Assembly (NCBI GenBank): GCA_028023455.1 | Contig: JAQFVV010012405.1 | Location: forward strand, 6,721,334-6,785,333 | Length of the DNA stretch: 64,000 nucleotides | Origin: Epiperipatus broadwayi | Lineage: Eukaryota > Onychophora > Udeonychophora > Euonychophora > Peripatidae | Reading direction: 5' to 3' | Notes under the pieces: generated by a model | Databases searched by the model: none | Told to the model about the DNA's origin: nothing | The model's input: the letters and a program-made list of their open reading frames with translations, nothing else | Program-made: the position numbers and the translations under genes | In this document: one piece after another, positions 35,067-46,359 of the stretch | Position numbering within the stretch: the stretch's first letter is position 1 | Layout of the letters: each line of letters starts with the position of its first letter

Positions 35067-35385
35067 CTAGTACTGTCACTGGTCAGGCCAGCAACACCTG
35101 AAGAAGAGGGGAGAAAAATACCTCTCAAAATGTTGTGTATATACTAACCTGTTTGCTGTGATATTACTAACAGTTAGTGCATATACTAACCTGTTTGCTG
35201 TGATATTACTAAAATTTGTTTGCTGTAATATTACTAACAGTTGAATGCATTTGGAATATTTAACTAAAATTAAACTTTTCTAAACACATTCAACACACAT
35301 ATTAGATGATGGAAATAGTCCAATATAAAAATACAGCTAGAACACCATCATCACAAACCTTTAGAAAAACCCTAAAAGGCAATCT

Positions 35386-35564
35386 GTCATGTAGGAGAAT
35401 GGAAAGATTCTCTCTACATCTATTACAAAAAAAAATGCAGTCATTTGGTGATTGTTGTTGCATCAGATCTTTTATTTAATAATTATGCTACAACAATCAA
35501 CAAATGATTGCATTTTCTTGTAATAGATGTAAAAGAGAATCTATCCACTCTCCTACATGGCATA
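35386..35564. repeat. Hairpin immediately after F1
   Basis: Arms GTCATGTAGGAGAATGGA and TCCACTCTCCTACATGGC, with inner arms around TGATTGTTGTTGCAT / ATGCTACAACAATCA. Stem about 80 bp, loop about 20 bp, moderately diverged. Confidence 0.65.
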
Positions 35565-35959
35565 ATGCAAAGAACTGTACTAACATTAAATCTGTTTCAC
35601 GTGATGTTGTGTTCAATTCTTAATTTTGAGTCATTATGCCAACAGCTAAATATGTTGAATTAATTTAACAATGTTTTCAAATAGTAGAAAATAAACATTA
35701 TTTACCAAGTGGGCAATAATAAGGTGACATAACAGAGTAAGTTATTAGATTTTAGAAGCTAGTTTCAAAGTCACTCGATCTTTTATTTTCTTACTAAGAA
35801 CATATAAAGGTCAATTTACCAAGACAAACTGAGAGGTTAGTTGGAATATTGGATAGTTACAGAAAAAACATTTGAGTTTATAAAAATTTTTTTGTATACT
35901 TAAATGCTTTCCATTCCAAATGTTGTATCATAATGTATAGTCTTAGCTTTCATATACAT

Positions 35960-36320
35960 ACATAAATATTACATTCAAATATCAGCCTTTCAAGCTAATT
36001 GTGCATACGCTTTTGCGAGTGTTAATAATAATAAATGAATACTTTCTCTCCAATACAAGATATAGTATTTATGCAGGAATAAAATGAATCCACTTATTCC
36101 TACGACTCAAATGCTTATATATGAGCAAATCTGAAGTACTGGCAAGTCGTAGGAATAAGTGGATTCATTTTATTCCTACATAAATACTATATCTTGTATT
36201 GGAGAGAAAGTATTCATTTATTATTATTAACACTCGCAAAAGCATATGCACAATTAGCTTGAAAGGCTGATATTTGAATGTAATACAATTGTAAACATAC
36301 GCTATATAAAATAAATGCTT
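35960..36320. repeat. Family E fold-back, copy E2
   Basis: The left arm (35968-36110) matches E1 and the right arm (about 36147-36290) is its reverse complement, including GGAATAAAATGAATCCACTT and AACACTCGCAAAAGC. The 65-codon minus frame inside is a by-product of the repeat. Confidence 0.8.
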
Positions 36321-38476
36321 ATATACATAAGTATTGAAAATATAATGGAAAATTTCATACATTTACCTATAGTTGTAAGGATAGTTGAAAAAACAATAAA
36401 TTATAATGCGTAGTTTCAACATGAAATCATCTAATAATACTACTTTTATCTTTAAATTCATAGTTTGTGAGAGAATTGTTTGCTTTTGTTAACTGCTTTC
36501 CTGTATATATATATTAAAACCCAATTAACACTTAGACAATCCCAATATTAATAACAATAATTCCAAACTGTTGTCAATGTCCTTTTAACAGTAATTAAAA
36601 ATAATATATATATATATAAATTAGATTCTCTATTATTTATTAATTGTTTTTAATGTATTTACAAATGATTTAACCTTTAAGACAGTTCACTTTAAACCAT
36701 TACATAGTATCAGATATTGTTTTATTTTTCAAATTTTTCTTGTCAGTATTTTTGCAATAAATAGTCTTATTTTCTATTTTCACATTCCAATTTTTATTTT
36801 TTGCTGAAAATATAAATTTAACAAATGGAATTAATCTAAATCGTAAGATATTAAATTTGCAAATTAAAAAAAGTTAATAAACAGAAATATACAGAAAAGA
36901 AATATACAAAACAAAAAATTCATTTTAGCCTACATTCTATAAAAATGTTTTTGAATGAAAAAATGATTTTTCGTAAAATTTATATTTTTTATGACCTCTC
37001 TAAAATTTTAAAATTGAGTTTATAAAAAAGTAAAAAAAAATTATTGTATGAATAATTTGACAGAAGACATTTTGTTTTTTCTTTGACATTAATAATTTTC
37101 TTTGACTAATGTTAATGAAATCTAATTACATTTAAATAGAAATGCCACATATACACTTAAGAAATGAAAATAATTTTACAATAATAATAAAATAAATAAA
37201 TAATGCATGAGTTTTCACAGTAAAGACAAAATGCAATATAGTGCAGGGCAATAACATTTTTAAAATATCTTTTTTGTTTCTGATTGGTTCCAAACAATTT
37301 TTTTTGATCCCCAATAGTATCTGACATTGAAGTATTATATTTAGAACTAATAATTCACAAAAAATAATTTTCAGTTAAAATTTCTACTGTTAAAGGTCAT
37401 TAAAAGCAGACATTGATATTCTCAGCACTCTTGAATATATGTCAGGATTAAAAGTAGATGATCAGATATGGAAAAATAGATATCAAAGTTTTAAATAAAT
37501 TGCTCCTCCCATGGCAAAATTTACTTATACTTAATTAGCTTAGCCAGTTAATATATAAGCAAAAAATACATAAAGCAGAATAAAATACACTAAAATGATT
37601 ATTGATTCTATCTATTGTGCATTTTATAAGCAGAATATTTGTAATTCACTGCATTTCAGAGACACTGGTTCTTAATTTGGAAATGAGACTATTATAAGAA
37701 CTAAATAATGAATGATTGAAAGAGTATTATATGAATAGACAAATCATTGTAGGTACTTTTTAGGTCATTGATAATATCTAGAAATCTTCAAATTATCTTC
37801 TGCCAATTGTAACACATAGTACAAATATATTACCAACAATACAATATCTATTACCATAGGCAAGGACTTTTGTGATCCAAAATAAATAAATCAAAGATGA
37901 CTTTAACAATAACTAATAAAACTTTCAGTAAATACCAATTAATTAAATGTTTGAGCTGTTTCTTTTCTACTCTAGCAGAGTTATGATTTATAGTGAGAAA
38001 ATAAAAGGCTTACTTTTGATGTCCAAAAGAAATCACAAACCCTCAAAAACGATTGAAACAGGGATTTTGATTAATGATATTTTTTCCTATAATAGACCAG
38101 TCATGACCTGATTAGTCATAATATAGTATTACCTTGATTCAAACATTACTCTGTATTGATACAGTTGCAAACTATTTTGATCAGTATGAACATTGGGTTC
38201 ATGCCATAGTGCAAATATTGTTTTTAAAGAACACTGTACTTTTCCAAGATCATGTTTTTCCAGGGGTTTAATTTTCCAAATAATGGTAACCTATACAGAC
38301 AAATAGTTTTAAATATTATAATGATGAGGTTACACACAATCCATGGTTTCTTCAATCATGGATTTAAATAATATCTCTTGTAGATCAGTTTTGAATGATT
38401 AATGAGAAATCATTGATTCTCCACTGATTACCCTCAAAGATAATCATCAGAAAATAATTACCATTTTTATTAATTA
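36321..38476. other. AT-rich spacer with a paralogous empty site
   Basis: 36518-36600 (TTAGACAATCCCAATATTAA onward) is homologous to the sequence flanking the family C insertion at 57.0-57.45 kb, but lacks the insertion. Nothing else recognised. Frames at 36165 and 37132 are not convincing. Confidence 0.5.
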
Positions 38477-38895
38477 AAGGAGATCTGAACACAGACTTTC
38501 AAGTTCCCTTCATTCATCCATTCTATCTTATGTAATTGATACACGTGACCAAGTCTCCAATATATGTACTTCATGCTGGTTTAGATCGTCATCTCCCATA
38601 TATATATAATCAGTGCTCAGTTTATATTAAGATAGCAAACCTACAAACTTTAATAGACAGCTTCAGTCCTGTCTATTAAAGTTTGTAGATTTTCTATCTT
38701 AATATATACCGAGCGCTGATTATATATTTGTATGGAAGATGCTGTTTTAGATCAACTGATGAGTGCTGGTTCAGCATGAAATACGTATATTGGAGATCAG
38801 TTATCTTTTTCGCATGTATGGGTATCGGTTATATAAGATAGAATGGATGACTGACTAAAAAGAGCTTGAAAGTCTGTTTTCAAATCTCCTTTAAT
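38477..38895 (+). repeat. Family A fold-back, copy A6
   Basis: Arms AAAGGAGATCTGAACACAGA and CTGTTTTCAAATCTCCTTT enclose inverted family A bodies meeting near 38665. The right half carries an intact hammerhead on the plus strand; the left half has lost the core by deletion (CATGCTGGTTTAGATCGTC near 38570). Confidence 0.8.
38745..38799 (+). ncRNA. Type I hammerhead ribozyme candidate (A6)
   Basis: Core CTGATGA at 38756-38762, stem II GTGCTG-GTT-CAGCAT at 38763-38777 (six pairs, one G-U), GAAA at 38778-38781, self-complementary stem III ATACGTAT at 38781-38788, cleavage nucleotide A at 38789, then TTGG pairing with TCAA (38752-38755) as inner stem I. The outer stem I helix, TGATC/GATCA in the family consensus, is partly degraded here (TGTTT/GATCA). 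All core bases are intact. Predicted cleavage after 38789. Confidence 0.72.
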
Positions 38896-40911
38896 TACAT
38901 CTAACTTAAATATATACCCTATGTTTGTATTTAAATAACTGTTTTTATAGATTTTTATCATTCTTGGATGCATAGAATATAAACACTTCCCAGTTAATAA
39001 AGCTATCATGTGTTCCCGTTATTTTATACAATACTTTATGTATATACATATACAACTTTTAACAGTATTTTAATATTAAATAGAATATTTACTGATAGTA
39101 ACATATCCTCTACCAGAAAATATTATAATTGATTCTATCAAAATATAGCCTATTCAAATGTTTTATTTATTTTGGGAATTGGAAAGGCGTCCCTTCCCCC
39201 TTTCTCAATCATTTTGTTTTTCTTGTAAAGATATGTTTTCTTACATTGTCTTTTGTTTAATGTAATCAATAATTTAATTTCTTCAATCGATACTAGGTGG
39301 CTAATTCATTACTAATTATTCTATCCGAAGCCTTATACAAAGTTATTACATATTTTGACTGTGATGTTAAATCTTTTTTTTTAAAAAAAAAAAAAATACA
39401 CCCACAAAAACAAATCCTTTTGGTTACCTTTTGAATGCTTAATCCTTCAAATTGTAATCTGCGGAAAGACTTAGTCTTTTGAGTTTTCTACTGAATCTGT
39501 CAATGGTGGATATTTTATAATCCTTTGAGAATGATTCCGCTAGATCTAGACCCAACTAATCAATAATTTGGTTATAGTATGATGAGATATCACTTGTTTA
39601 AGCCTTTTCAGACTCATCTTTTGACAACTGATAAATGAAAACATGAACCAGTTTGCTTTGGTAAATGAATTGCTTGAGTTTTTTTTTTTTCGTTTTAAGA
39701 AAATGTCTTCTCTAACTTTTGTGATAACATAAAGTTTGCGTTGGTTTAATTTAAAAATATTTTTGCATTACTTTAATTTTAAAATATTATTTAATTAGCA
39801 ATTTACAATGTACTGCTACGTACATTCATTTATAAGTATGCATACAAACATATACATTATATATAAAATGCATTTCTTTATAAATATATACATGCAAATA
39901 TAATGTTTATGTCCGCTCTACAACTTGTATAATCTAGAATAATAAACTAAAAACAATTCCAAAAATTATAAATGGTTCAAATAAATACTCTTAATAAATA
40001 GCTGTATTTCAATTGGCAATCGCTAAAATTTATCTTTAAAAATGTATAAAATAAATCTCATTAAAATAAATGAAAGCCTGTGAAAATCTCTTATTAACAA
40101 TAATATATATGCTTCAATATGTGTGCAAACAACATACAGTACATGTATTCATGTGTGAAATATATATTAAATATTTGTTTATACGTCATTGTATATACAC
40201 TATACCTGTAGAAGCCTCCTTAGAATATATATGGTCCAATTAACATTAACTGTACCCCAACCCTTTCTCGTTCCAAACTCTTTCTATTACATTTCATATC
40301 CATACTATATATTTGTTGGCTTATTATTTTGATAATATTAAATAAAAATCATACTTAAAACTGCACCAATAACACTAACTACTATAGCTGCATCTACAAG
40401 ATTGAGATAGTATATAAGTTAAATAGTTATAGCAACAATAATATAGCTATCATAAAGCACACAAAGGCAATACATATGGGCCCAGGAATCTTAAGTTCTT
40501 TTGTTTTAAATATATTCAAACAATTATTTACATACGAATGTTTTGCCTCAAATTTTGCAACTGGCCCAAAACTTCTAACTATGTTACTGCATATAAATTA
40601 TAATTTTTATTTATAACTGAAATAACTACCTCCTACTGAGTTATGGGCTCTGTCAAGAACAACAAAAAAGAGATAGGGCTCATAACTCAATGTTAGGTAA
40701 TTACTTTCATTTCAATTAAAGATTAAAAAAAGTTATGATTGAAAAGAAAAATAAAAGTTGATTTTCATGGTAACGAATCTGATGTTTTCAATTAAGTTAT
40801 TATATAATATTTTTCCTAGTCTGATTAATATTTGATTTCACTATAAAAACTTAAATATTGTTACTATGTTATTATTTAGAGTCTTTTTAAACTAACAAGC
40901 ACTCTTGAAAT
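38896..40911. other. AT-rich spacer
   Basis: Poly-T/poly-A pair at about 39374-39396 and a T-run at 39679-39689. A small hairpin at about 40631-40697 (TGAGTTATGGGCTCTGTC against GATAGGGCTCATAACTCA). No gene seen. Confidence 0.45.
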
Positions 40912-41418
40912 AAACAAAATAATATTTGTATTTATATATTGGACTATTTCCGTCATTGAATATTATGTATTGAATGTGCTTAGAAAAATTTAACTTTATT
41001 TAAATATTCCAATTACATTCATCTGTTAATAATGGCAGACAGTTTTAGTATATGCACAATGTTTCAAGAGGTATTATTCTCCTTTCTTCTTCAGGTGTTG
41101 TTAGTCTGACCAGTGTCAGTACCAGTAAGGGAATCAAATCTGGACCCTTAGATTCTTGAATATTGAATTTTAAGGTAATGCTCTAACCAACTGAGTCATG
41201 CTTTCAAGGGCTGTGAAGAGAAGAAAATAATACCTCTCAAACGTTGTGCATATACTAACCTGTGTGTTATTACTAACAGTTAAATGTAATCAGAAAATTT
41301 AAATAAAGTTAATTTTTTTAAAGACTTTCAATACTTAATATTAGATGAAGGAAATAGTCCAACATATAAATACAACTAAAATACCATCATCACAAACCTT
41401 CAGGAAAACAAGATAATA
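40912..41418. mobile_element. Family F inverted-dimer element with 13-bp TSD (F2)
   Basis: The element is 40925-41405 with flanks AAACAAAATAATA (40912-40924) and AAACAAGATAATA (41406-41418, one mismatch). Ends match F1 (ATATTGGACTATTTCC and GGAAATAGTCCAACATAT). It is internally shorter, with only one tRNA-like head, in minus orientation (about 41150-41205). More diverged than F1. Confidence 0.75.
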
Positions 41419-41694
41419 GTTATATTCTAAATATATTATGAAAATCCGGTGCAATATTCCCATGATAATATTTTAACCTTTATGATATAGTAAACTATTT
41501 CTTTAATTATATTTTATTATTGGCCTGAAGTTACTTCAGACTTTTTATAATGATTAAGAAGAGAAAATATTTTTCATATAAGTCAGAATTAATGGAAACA
41601 AAAAGTACAAATAGATATAATTCCCATCATCTTACAAAAGGAAAATATTTTTTATAAAATTTGATTTTAAAACTTTTGTCCACTACAACGATAA

Positions 41695-42005
41695 AAAAAA
41701 TTGCCTCCACCATCATCATTGTTAATCACTATTGATCCATTTCAAAATGAAGTCTCTCTAAGTTTAATCCAGTTTCTCCAATCCACGTCTTCTCCATAAT
41801 ATACCCATATCATATTCCCTTATTTCATCCATCTCACATGTAATATCTTTCAAGATATTTTACAATTTTTTAGGGTCCCATTTAGGTTCAGCCAAGTTCG
41901 ATTTTAGACTTAATTCTTTTAATGTCAGTGATATCTGTTTGATCTCTCACTCACGTATTTTGTTATCGATCTCCTCTTCCATATTTTATTGAATGGTCTA
42001 AGAGA
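41695..42005 (-). pseudogene. LINE reverse transcriptase tail
   Basis: From ACCATCATCATTGTTAATCAC through CTCTCTAAGTTTAATCCAG and TTCATCCATCTCACATG, the minus strand corresponds to the end of the reverse transcriptase ORF. The homologous segment at 46.4 kb reads RPCVRWIDKIRQF. Stops and indels present. The strand and order match the other tails. Confidence 0.6.
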
Positions 42006-42294
42006 AAATATATTAAAGCTTTCATTCTAATAATATGATATAATAATATAACATATTAATGTTTAAAATAAATATCAAGAAAAAGAACTTTTTGAATAAT
42101 TTTTATTTTAATTCTTTTACGCAAACCTTTTTTGAATATAACACAATGAAGGCACATAGATCCCAGATAGTGAAAAATGTTTTAAAATAAATGGCCTTTA
42201 TTTTAAATTATATTTTGTGATTTAAAATAAATTGGAATGTACTGTGATTCCAGAATGTGAAATGTGACTTCTAATTTTATTTTACAGGAAATAA

Positions 42295-42400
42295 GTTGTG
42301 TAAGTCATTTGTTTTTATCAGTGCAGCTGATCTTTCACTACACCACTTTTAGGCAAGGTAGGGACAAGTTTCTATCGACTTTTTAATATCTTGTTGCGAG
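42295..42400. repeat. Fragment related to the 20.6-kb tandem array
   Basis: TTTCACTACACCACTTTTAGG and TTTCTATCGACTTTTTAATA match the non-ribozyme part of the family A array (20598-20640, 20955-21010). It leads directly into a minisatellite. Confidence 0.5.
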
Positions 42401-42514
42401 GGAGCAATCATTGCACAATAATATGCATTGTAACTTGAGGGAGCAATCATAGCACAATAATATGCATTGTAACTTGAGGGAGCAATCATAGCACAATAAT
42501 ATGCATTGTAACTT
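42398..42514. repeat. Minisatellite, three 39-bp units
   Basis: The unit starts GAGGGAGCAATCATAGC and ends ATGCATTGTAACTT. Three units begin at 42398, 42437 and 42476 and are almost identical. The 62-codon minus frame with repeated LQCILLCYDCSLK is a product of this array. Confidence 0.9.
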
Positions 42515-43004
42515 CTGGGCTGCATTGTAGTAGTATTGAGTTCTAGATGAATGATATACTGATAAAGTCACAAAATAAGTTTATTATTTGAAGGATAACT
42601 CAACAGCTGAAGCTAAAGCTCATGATTGAAGGAAACATTCTCTTTATCAATTAAATTTAAAGTTACACCCAACAACCCCTCCCCCCTTTCCATTATTCTC
42701 CAAAATAAATGTGCATTCCATTATATTGTTGACCAAATAAATAAATAGGATGTTTCTTCAATTAAATAAACATTAACTTTCCTAAGGATGGTATCATAAT
42801 TTCAAACTCTGAGTGAAAACTGACTTTAAATAATGTAGTCACATTTTTACTGTTAACTGAGAATATGATAGCAAATGTTATATGTTGATTATGTAATAGG
42901 CTAATTTAAAATTTAAAAGTTTATTTTAAATGCTTAGTATTTGTTCATTTTATATACAAATGGTATTATAATATAATGTTTGGTAATGAATTGATTATAT
43001 AATT

Positions 43005-43570
43005 AATGAAATTAATCATAGAATTAAACCTAAATGAAATGCTTTTATTAGAAATAACTTAATAGTCAAAGAAAATACGTTTGTGTATTTAAAAAGAAAG
43101 GTTTTTAATAAATGTGTTTTATTAGTTCTTACTTATGGGTCTGAGTCTTAGATATTTAACAGAAGAGCAATATAGAGACTTCAGATCAATCACATAAATT
43201 ATAAAAATAGCCAAGCGTCGGTGGTTGAGAGGTCAGCATAGCTGCCTTACAAGCAGTTGTCCCGGGTTCGCTTCCCGGCCAATGCTATGACACATGAAAA
43301 AAAAAATTATAAAAATAAATGTTTAAAATAAGAAGAAATTCAAAATAAAATTTTGGGTGAGACAACAAACACATATACCTAACATCATTTAAATAATTAA
43401 AAGTATAAAATGAAGCTGGGTTGGGCATATTGTAAGTAGAGATAATAATAGATAGTCAAAGTTTGAAATCGGAATCCAAGAGATGGTAAAGGACCTAAAA
43501 ATGACCATGTGTAAGATAAATGGATAAAATAAAGACATTTTCTGATGCAATATGAAGAAGAGAAGTTTAC
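43005..43570 (+). pseudogene. LINE reverse transcriptase thumb/C-terminal remnant interrupted by a SINE
   Basis: Plus-strand translation in pieces gives NKCVLLVLTYGSES before the SINE and KFWVRQQTHIPNI then KWSWVGHIVSRDNNR after frameshift correction. These match the LINE segments CxLPVLTYGSETW and KWRWAGHVARRxDNRW that follow the catalytic palm. It ends with NGxNKDIF where the related copies have RWIDEIRQF. Decayed by frameshifts. Confidence 0.7.
43197..43317 (+). mobile_element. tRNA-derived SINE with 13-bp TSD, nested in a LINE
   Basis: The SINE is 43210-43304: CAAGCGTCGGTGGTTGAGAG, GCCTTACAAGCAG, B box GGGTTCGCTTCCC, CAATGCTATGACACATG, A-tail. AATTATAAAAATA flanks it at 43197-43209 and 43305-43317. 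It splits the LINE remnant, so it is younger than that copy. Confidence 0.92.
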
Positions 43571-43604
43571 ATACAGACTAAACTCTTCATACAGTAGCAC
43601 CACC

Positions 43605-44125
43605 AGTGCAAACCAGAGTAATCATTTGGATACAAGAAGGTTTGCATATAAAATCCCTATCTAGTACCTACTCATTCAATATCCCCAGATTAGTTTCCAG
43701 CTTGTGACTTTCATCGCTGAGGAGCCTTGGATCTGAGAGCACTGCACTTAAATCTTGGGATCTAATACAACTCTCCAACAGCTGCCTTTCACCTTATCAG
43801 CTAATTATAAAGCTTTAAGTCCAAAATGAAAACATAATAATGTTTTCAATTCAAGATTATCAGCTTGTATGGTTGTATAGAGCTGAACTCAGTTCAGCAT
43901 TCATACTTTTTGGTGATAGTTGGTTAATAAGGTAAAAGGTGGCTGTTGGAAGGTTGCATTAGATTCAAAGATTTAGATGCAGTACTCTCAGATTGAAGGC
44001 TCCTCACACAAGCTGGAAACCAGTCTGGTGATATTGGATGAGTAGGCAATAGAAAGGGATTTTATGCACAAATATTTTTGCATCAATTGATTACTCTGGT
44101 TTGCACTTGTAGCACTTGTGTTGAG
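43605..44125. mobile_element. Family C inverted pair (C1)
   Basis: The left arm (minus orientation) and right arm (plus) are both family C bodies. For example CCAGAGTAATCATTTGG on the left against AATTGATTACTCTGG on the right, and CTCTCCAACAGCTGCC against GGTGGCTGTTGGAAG. The ribozyme core in the left arm is mutated (GCGATGA), and in the right arm it is deleted between CTCCTCAC and ACAAGCTGG. No clean TSD found. Confidence 0.75.
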
Positions 44126-44394
44126 AGTTTAGCCTCTGTGAGAACAGTTTGTGTAAGCATAAGAAATGGTGATCATGAGAAGAGTAGCTATGCATTTCTA
44201 AAGCTGATTTAAACTTGAACAGAATTTATCCTCCAATGCATCAATAATGGTTGTAAATAATGATGATAATTTAATTAAAATGTATCCTTATGGCTCCACT
44301 ATTGATGAATATTAAGGTTGTCTAAATTCAACAAAAGCTAGCCACAAAATAATAATCAGTATGATAATGAAGAATTATTATTACCTTTGTAGAC

Positions 44395-44640
44395 ATTAAA
44401 TTTTATTATCATAGAAATTATAAATTTATTTAAACGCACATTGATTACATAAGTAATATTTACTAAGGCTGTAAATCTTAAGAATATGTGCATGAAAATG
44501 CGAAGGTAGGAACCTCTACAAGTCTTAACCAGAAGCTCCCCTCTTTTCTTCCAAAGTGTAAGCTTGTGGTTAAGACCTATAGAGGTCCCTATCTTCACAT
44601 TTCATGCACATATTCTTAAGGAGTAGATTAAATTTATGAT
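44395..44640. repeat. Family D inverted pair (D2)
   Basis: CTTAAGAATATGTGCATGAAA (about 44477) faces TTTCATGCACATATTCTTAAG (about 44605), enclosing AGGTAGGAACCTCTACA and its complement. The 80-codon minus frame here arises from the repeat. Confidence 0.8.
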
Positions 44641-46134
44641 GACCTTTAAAAATATAGGTTATGATAATATAAATGAGTACTCCTATATTATAAATATAAT
44701 CTGGATTAAAATAAGTTAAATAAACATGTGTAAACATAAATACATGTTTGTGATAATGAGAGCATTTCAATTTTCAAATGATTAGAATAAGTTTGATAAA
44801 TTAGGTATCCTTGTTATTGTACAAGCAGAAAATAACAGACATTTTTCTTTAAAGTGATAAATTAGACAATAAAAATGGTTTGGATTTAAAGTTAGCAAAT
44901 TCATTTGTATGTGGCAAACTCATCTATCTGTCAACTGAGGCCAAGACAATATAACCTTAAGAACACATTGTCTGAATAGTATACCATGTCTGTGCCAAAG
45001 ATAAACAGGATCAAGAATAATTTTAAAAAAAAATGAATATGATTAAAAAATTGTAGATGTTATTGAAAATCAAATTATTTTCGCTATGATCTGCCACTAG
45101 ATATACCATTATGTAAAATGTTTAGGATACGATGAAAGTGGATATATATTTTCTACTGTTTTTAAGATATCATAAACTTAGAATTAGGCAAACAATATCT
45201 TTGTCCAAGAACATTGATGAAACCCAAATATTGGTAATTACCCATGATCATTATAGAATGTATAGAAAAAGTAATAAGGAAATAGACAACCATGGATACT
45301 CATTTATGTTCTATTGAAAAGGACAAATAATTGCCTACTGCCATAAAAATTACAATGGCAGAGAGTTATTTTAATGATATCCTTAGCAAATGGTTGCCCC
45401 ATTTGAGCATTGCATGTGCATAATTACTATCTGGTGAAATGAGGAAATAGTTGTATCACATACATACATTTTACTAAACATCTTTCAATTCAATGAAGAT
45501 GAAATGTGGTTTTATAAGAAGATATTCCCTGTGCATTTATGATTTGTTTTAAGGAGATTTTGACTTTTCAGAAATTGAAAAATGCAACTTTATACATTAT
45601 TTTTATATATATAAAATTAAATAATTGTTTCTCAATATGTACATGATATATACATTCAGCATTATTTGAAAATATTTGCTTTTTTTACTAATTCAATGGA
45701 AAATTTATTAATAGATAACAGGAAGTAACTATTATTATATAAGAAGTGTCCCATGTTTTAAATAAAAAGCATCAACTTCTATAAATGTCACTATTATTTG
45801 TTTTAATGAATAATTATAATTAAAGTTTTAATATTTTTAAAAATAATTTCATTGCTGGAACACATTTATTAACAAAATTCTTTTTTTTGCTAAAAATTTA
45901 ATTGAGATTTTTTTTTTTTGTTAAAAGACCTTTTTTTTTTTTAACTATAGGCATTATATGCAATGCTGATATATAATTTTTAAATTACTTTGCAATTTTA
46001 AATTTATGCTTTTAATAATATTTTTCAAAATATAGAATGCAAAATATTTTATGAAGTAAAAATAAAGCAGAAAAAAAAACAATGACCCAAGGTGACAGCA
46101 AAAAATGGCTGTTTAAATAATTGAAAGTGTTCTC

Positions 46135-46135
<1 letters not shown>
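44641..46135. other. AT-rich spacer
   Basis: No gene recognised. Homopolymer T-runs at 45910-45942. The 61-codon frame at 45132-45317 has no recognisable features. Confidence 0.45.
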
Positions 46136-46136
<1 letters not shown>

Positions 46137-46170
<34 letters not shown>

Positions 46171-46212
46171 AATATATATATATATATATTATATATATAT
46201 ATATATATATAT
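46137..46212. repeat. (TA)n microsatellite, interrupted
   Basis: Long alternating TA tract with a few AA interruptions, itself self-complementary. Confidence 0.9.
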
Positions 46213-46359
46213 CATCTTTAGTCTTGTGGCAGTGATTGTATTGGCTGTACAATTTTTAGTGAATGGTTAAATCAAAATATTGTCTTTTCAAATAATTTTC
46301 TACATAAAAGGACAATGAAATCATTAACCTATATTAGATTATCCATATTATTATTATCT

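Larger units (their letters stand above)
34380..35385. mobile_element. Family F inverted-dimer element with 14-bp TSD (F1)
   Basis: The element is 34394-35371, flanked by CTAAAAGGCAATCT at 34380-34393 and 35372-35385. The left and right halves are near-perfect reverse complements over about 430 bp each, with a unique spacer of about 110 bp (about 34831-34940). Each half holds a tRNA-like head and CCTGAAGAAGAGGGGAG followed by a GAAA or AAAA. Terminal words are ATATTGGACTATTTCC and its complement. A single-event insertion of a ready-made inverted dimer is the simplest reading. Confidence 0.85.

Noticed and set aside
42398-42514. CRISPR-like array
   Set aside because: Repeats are contiguous without unique spacers, in a eukaryotic context.
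42383-42571. 62-codon cysteine-rich repeat protein
   Set aside because: A direct product of the 39-bp minisatellite; period divisible by three explains the open frame.
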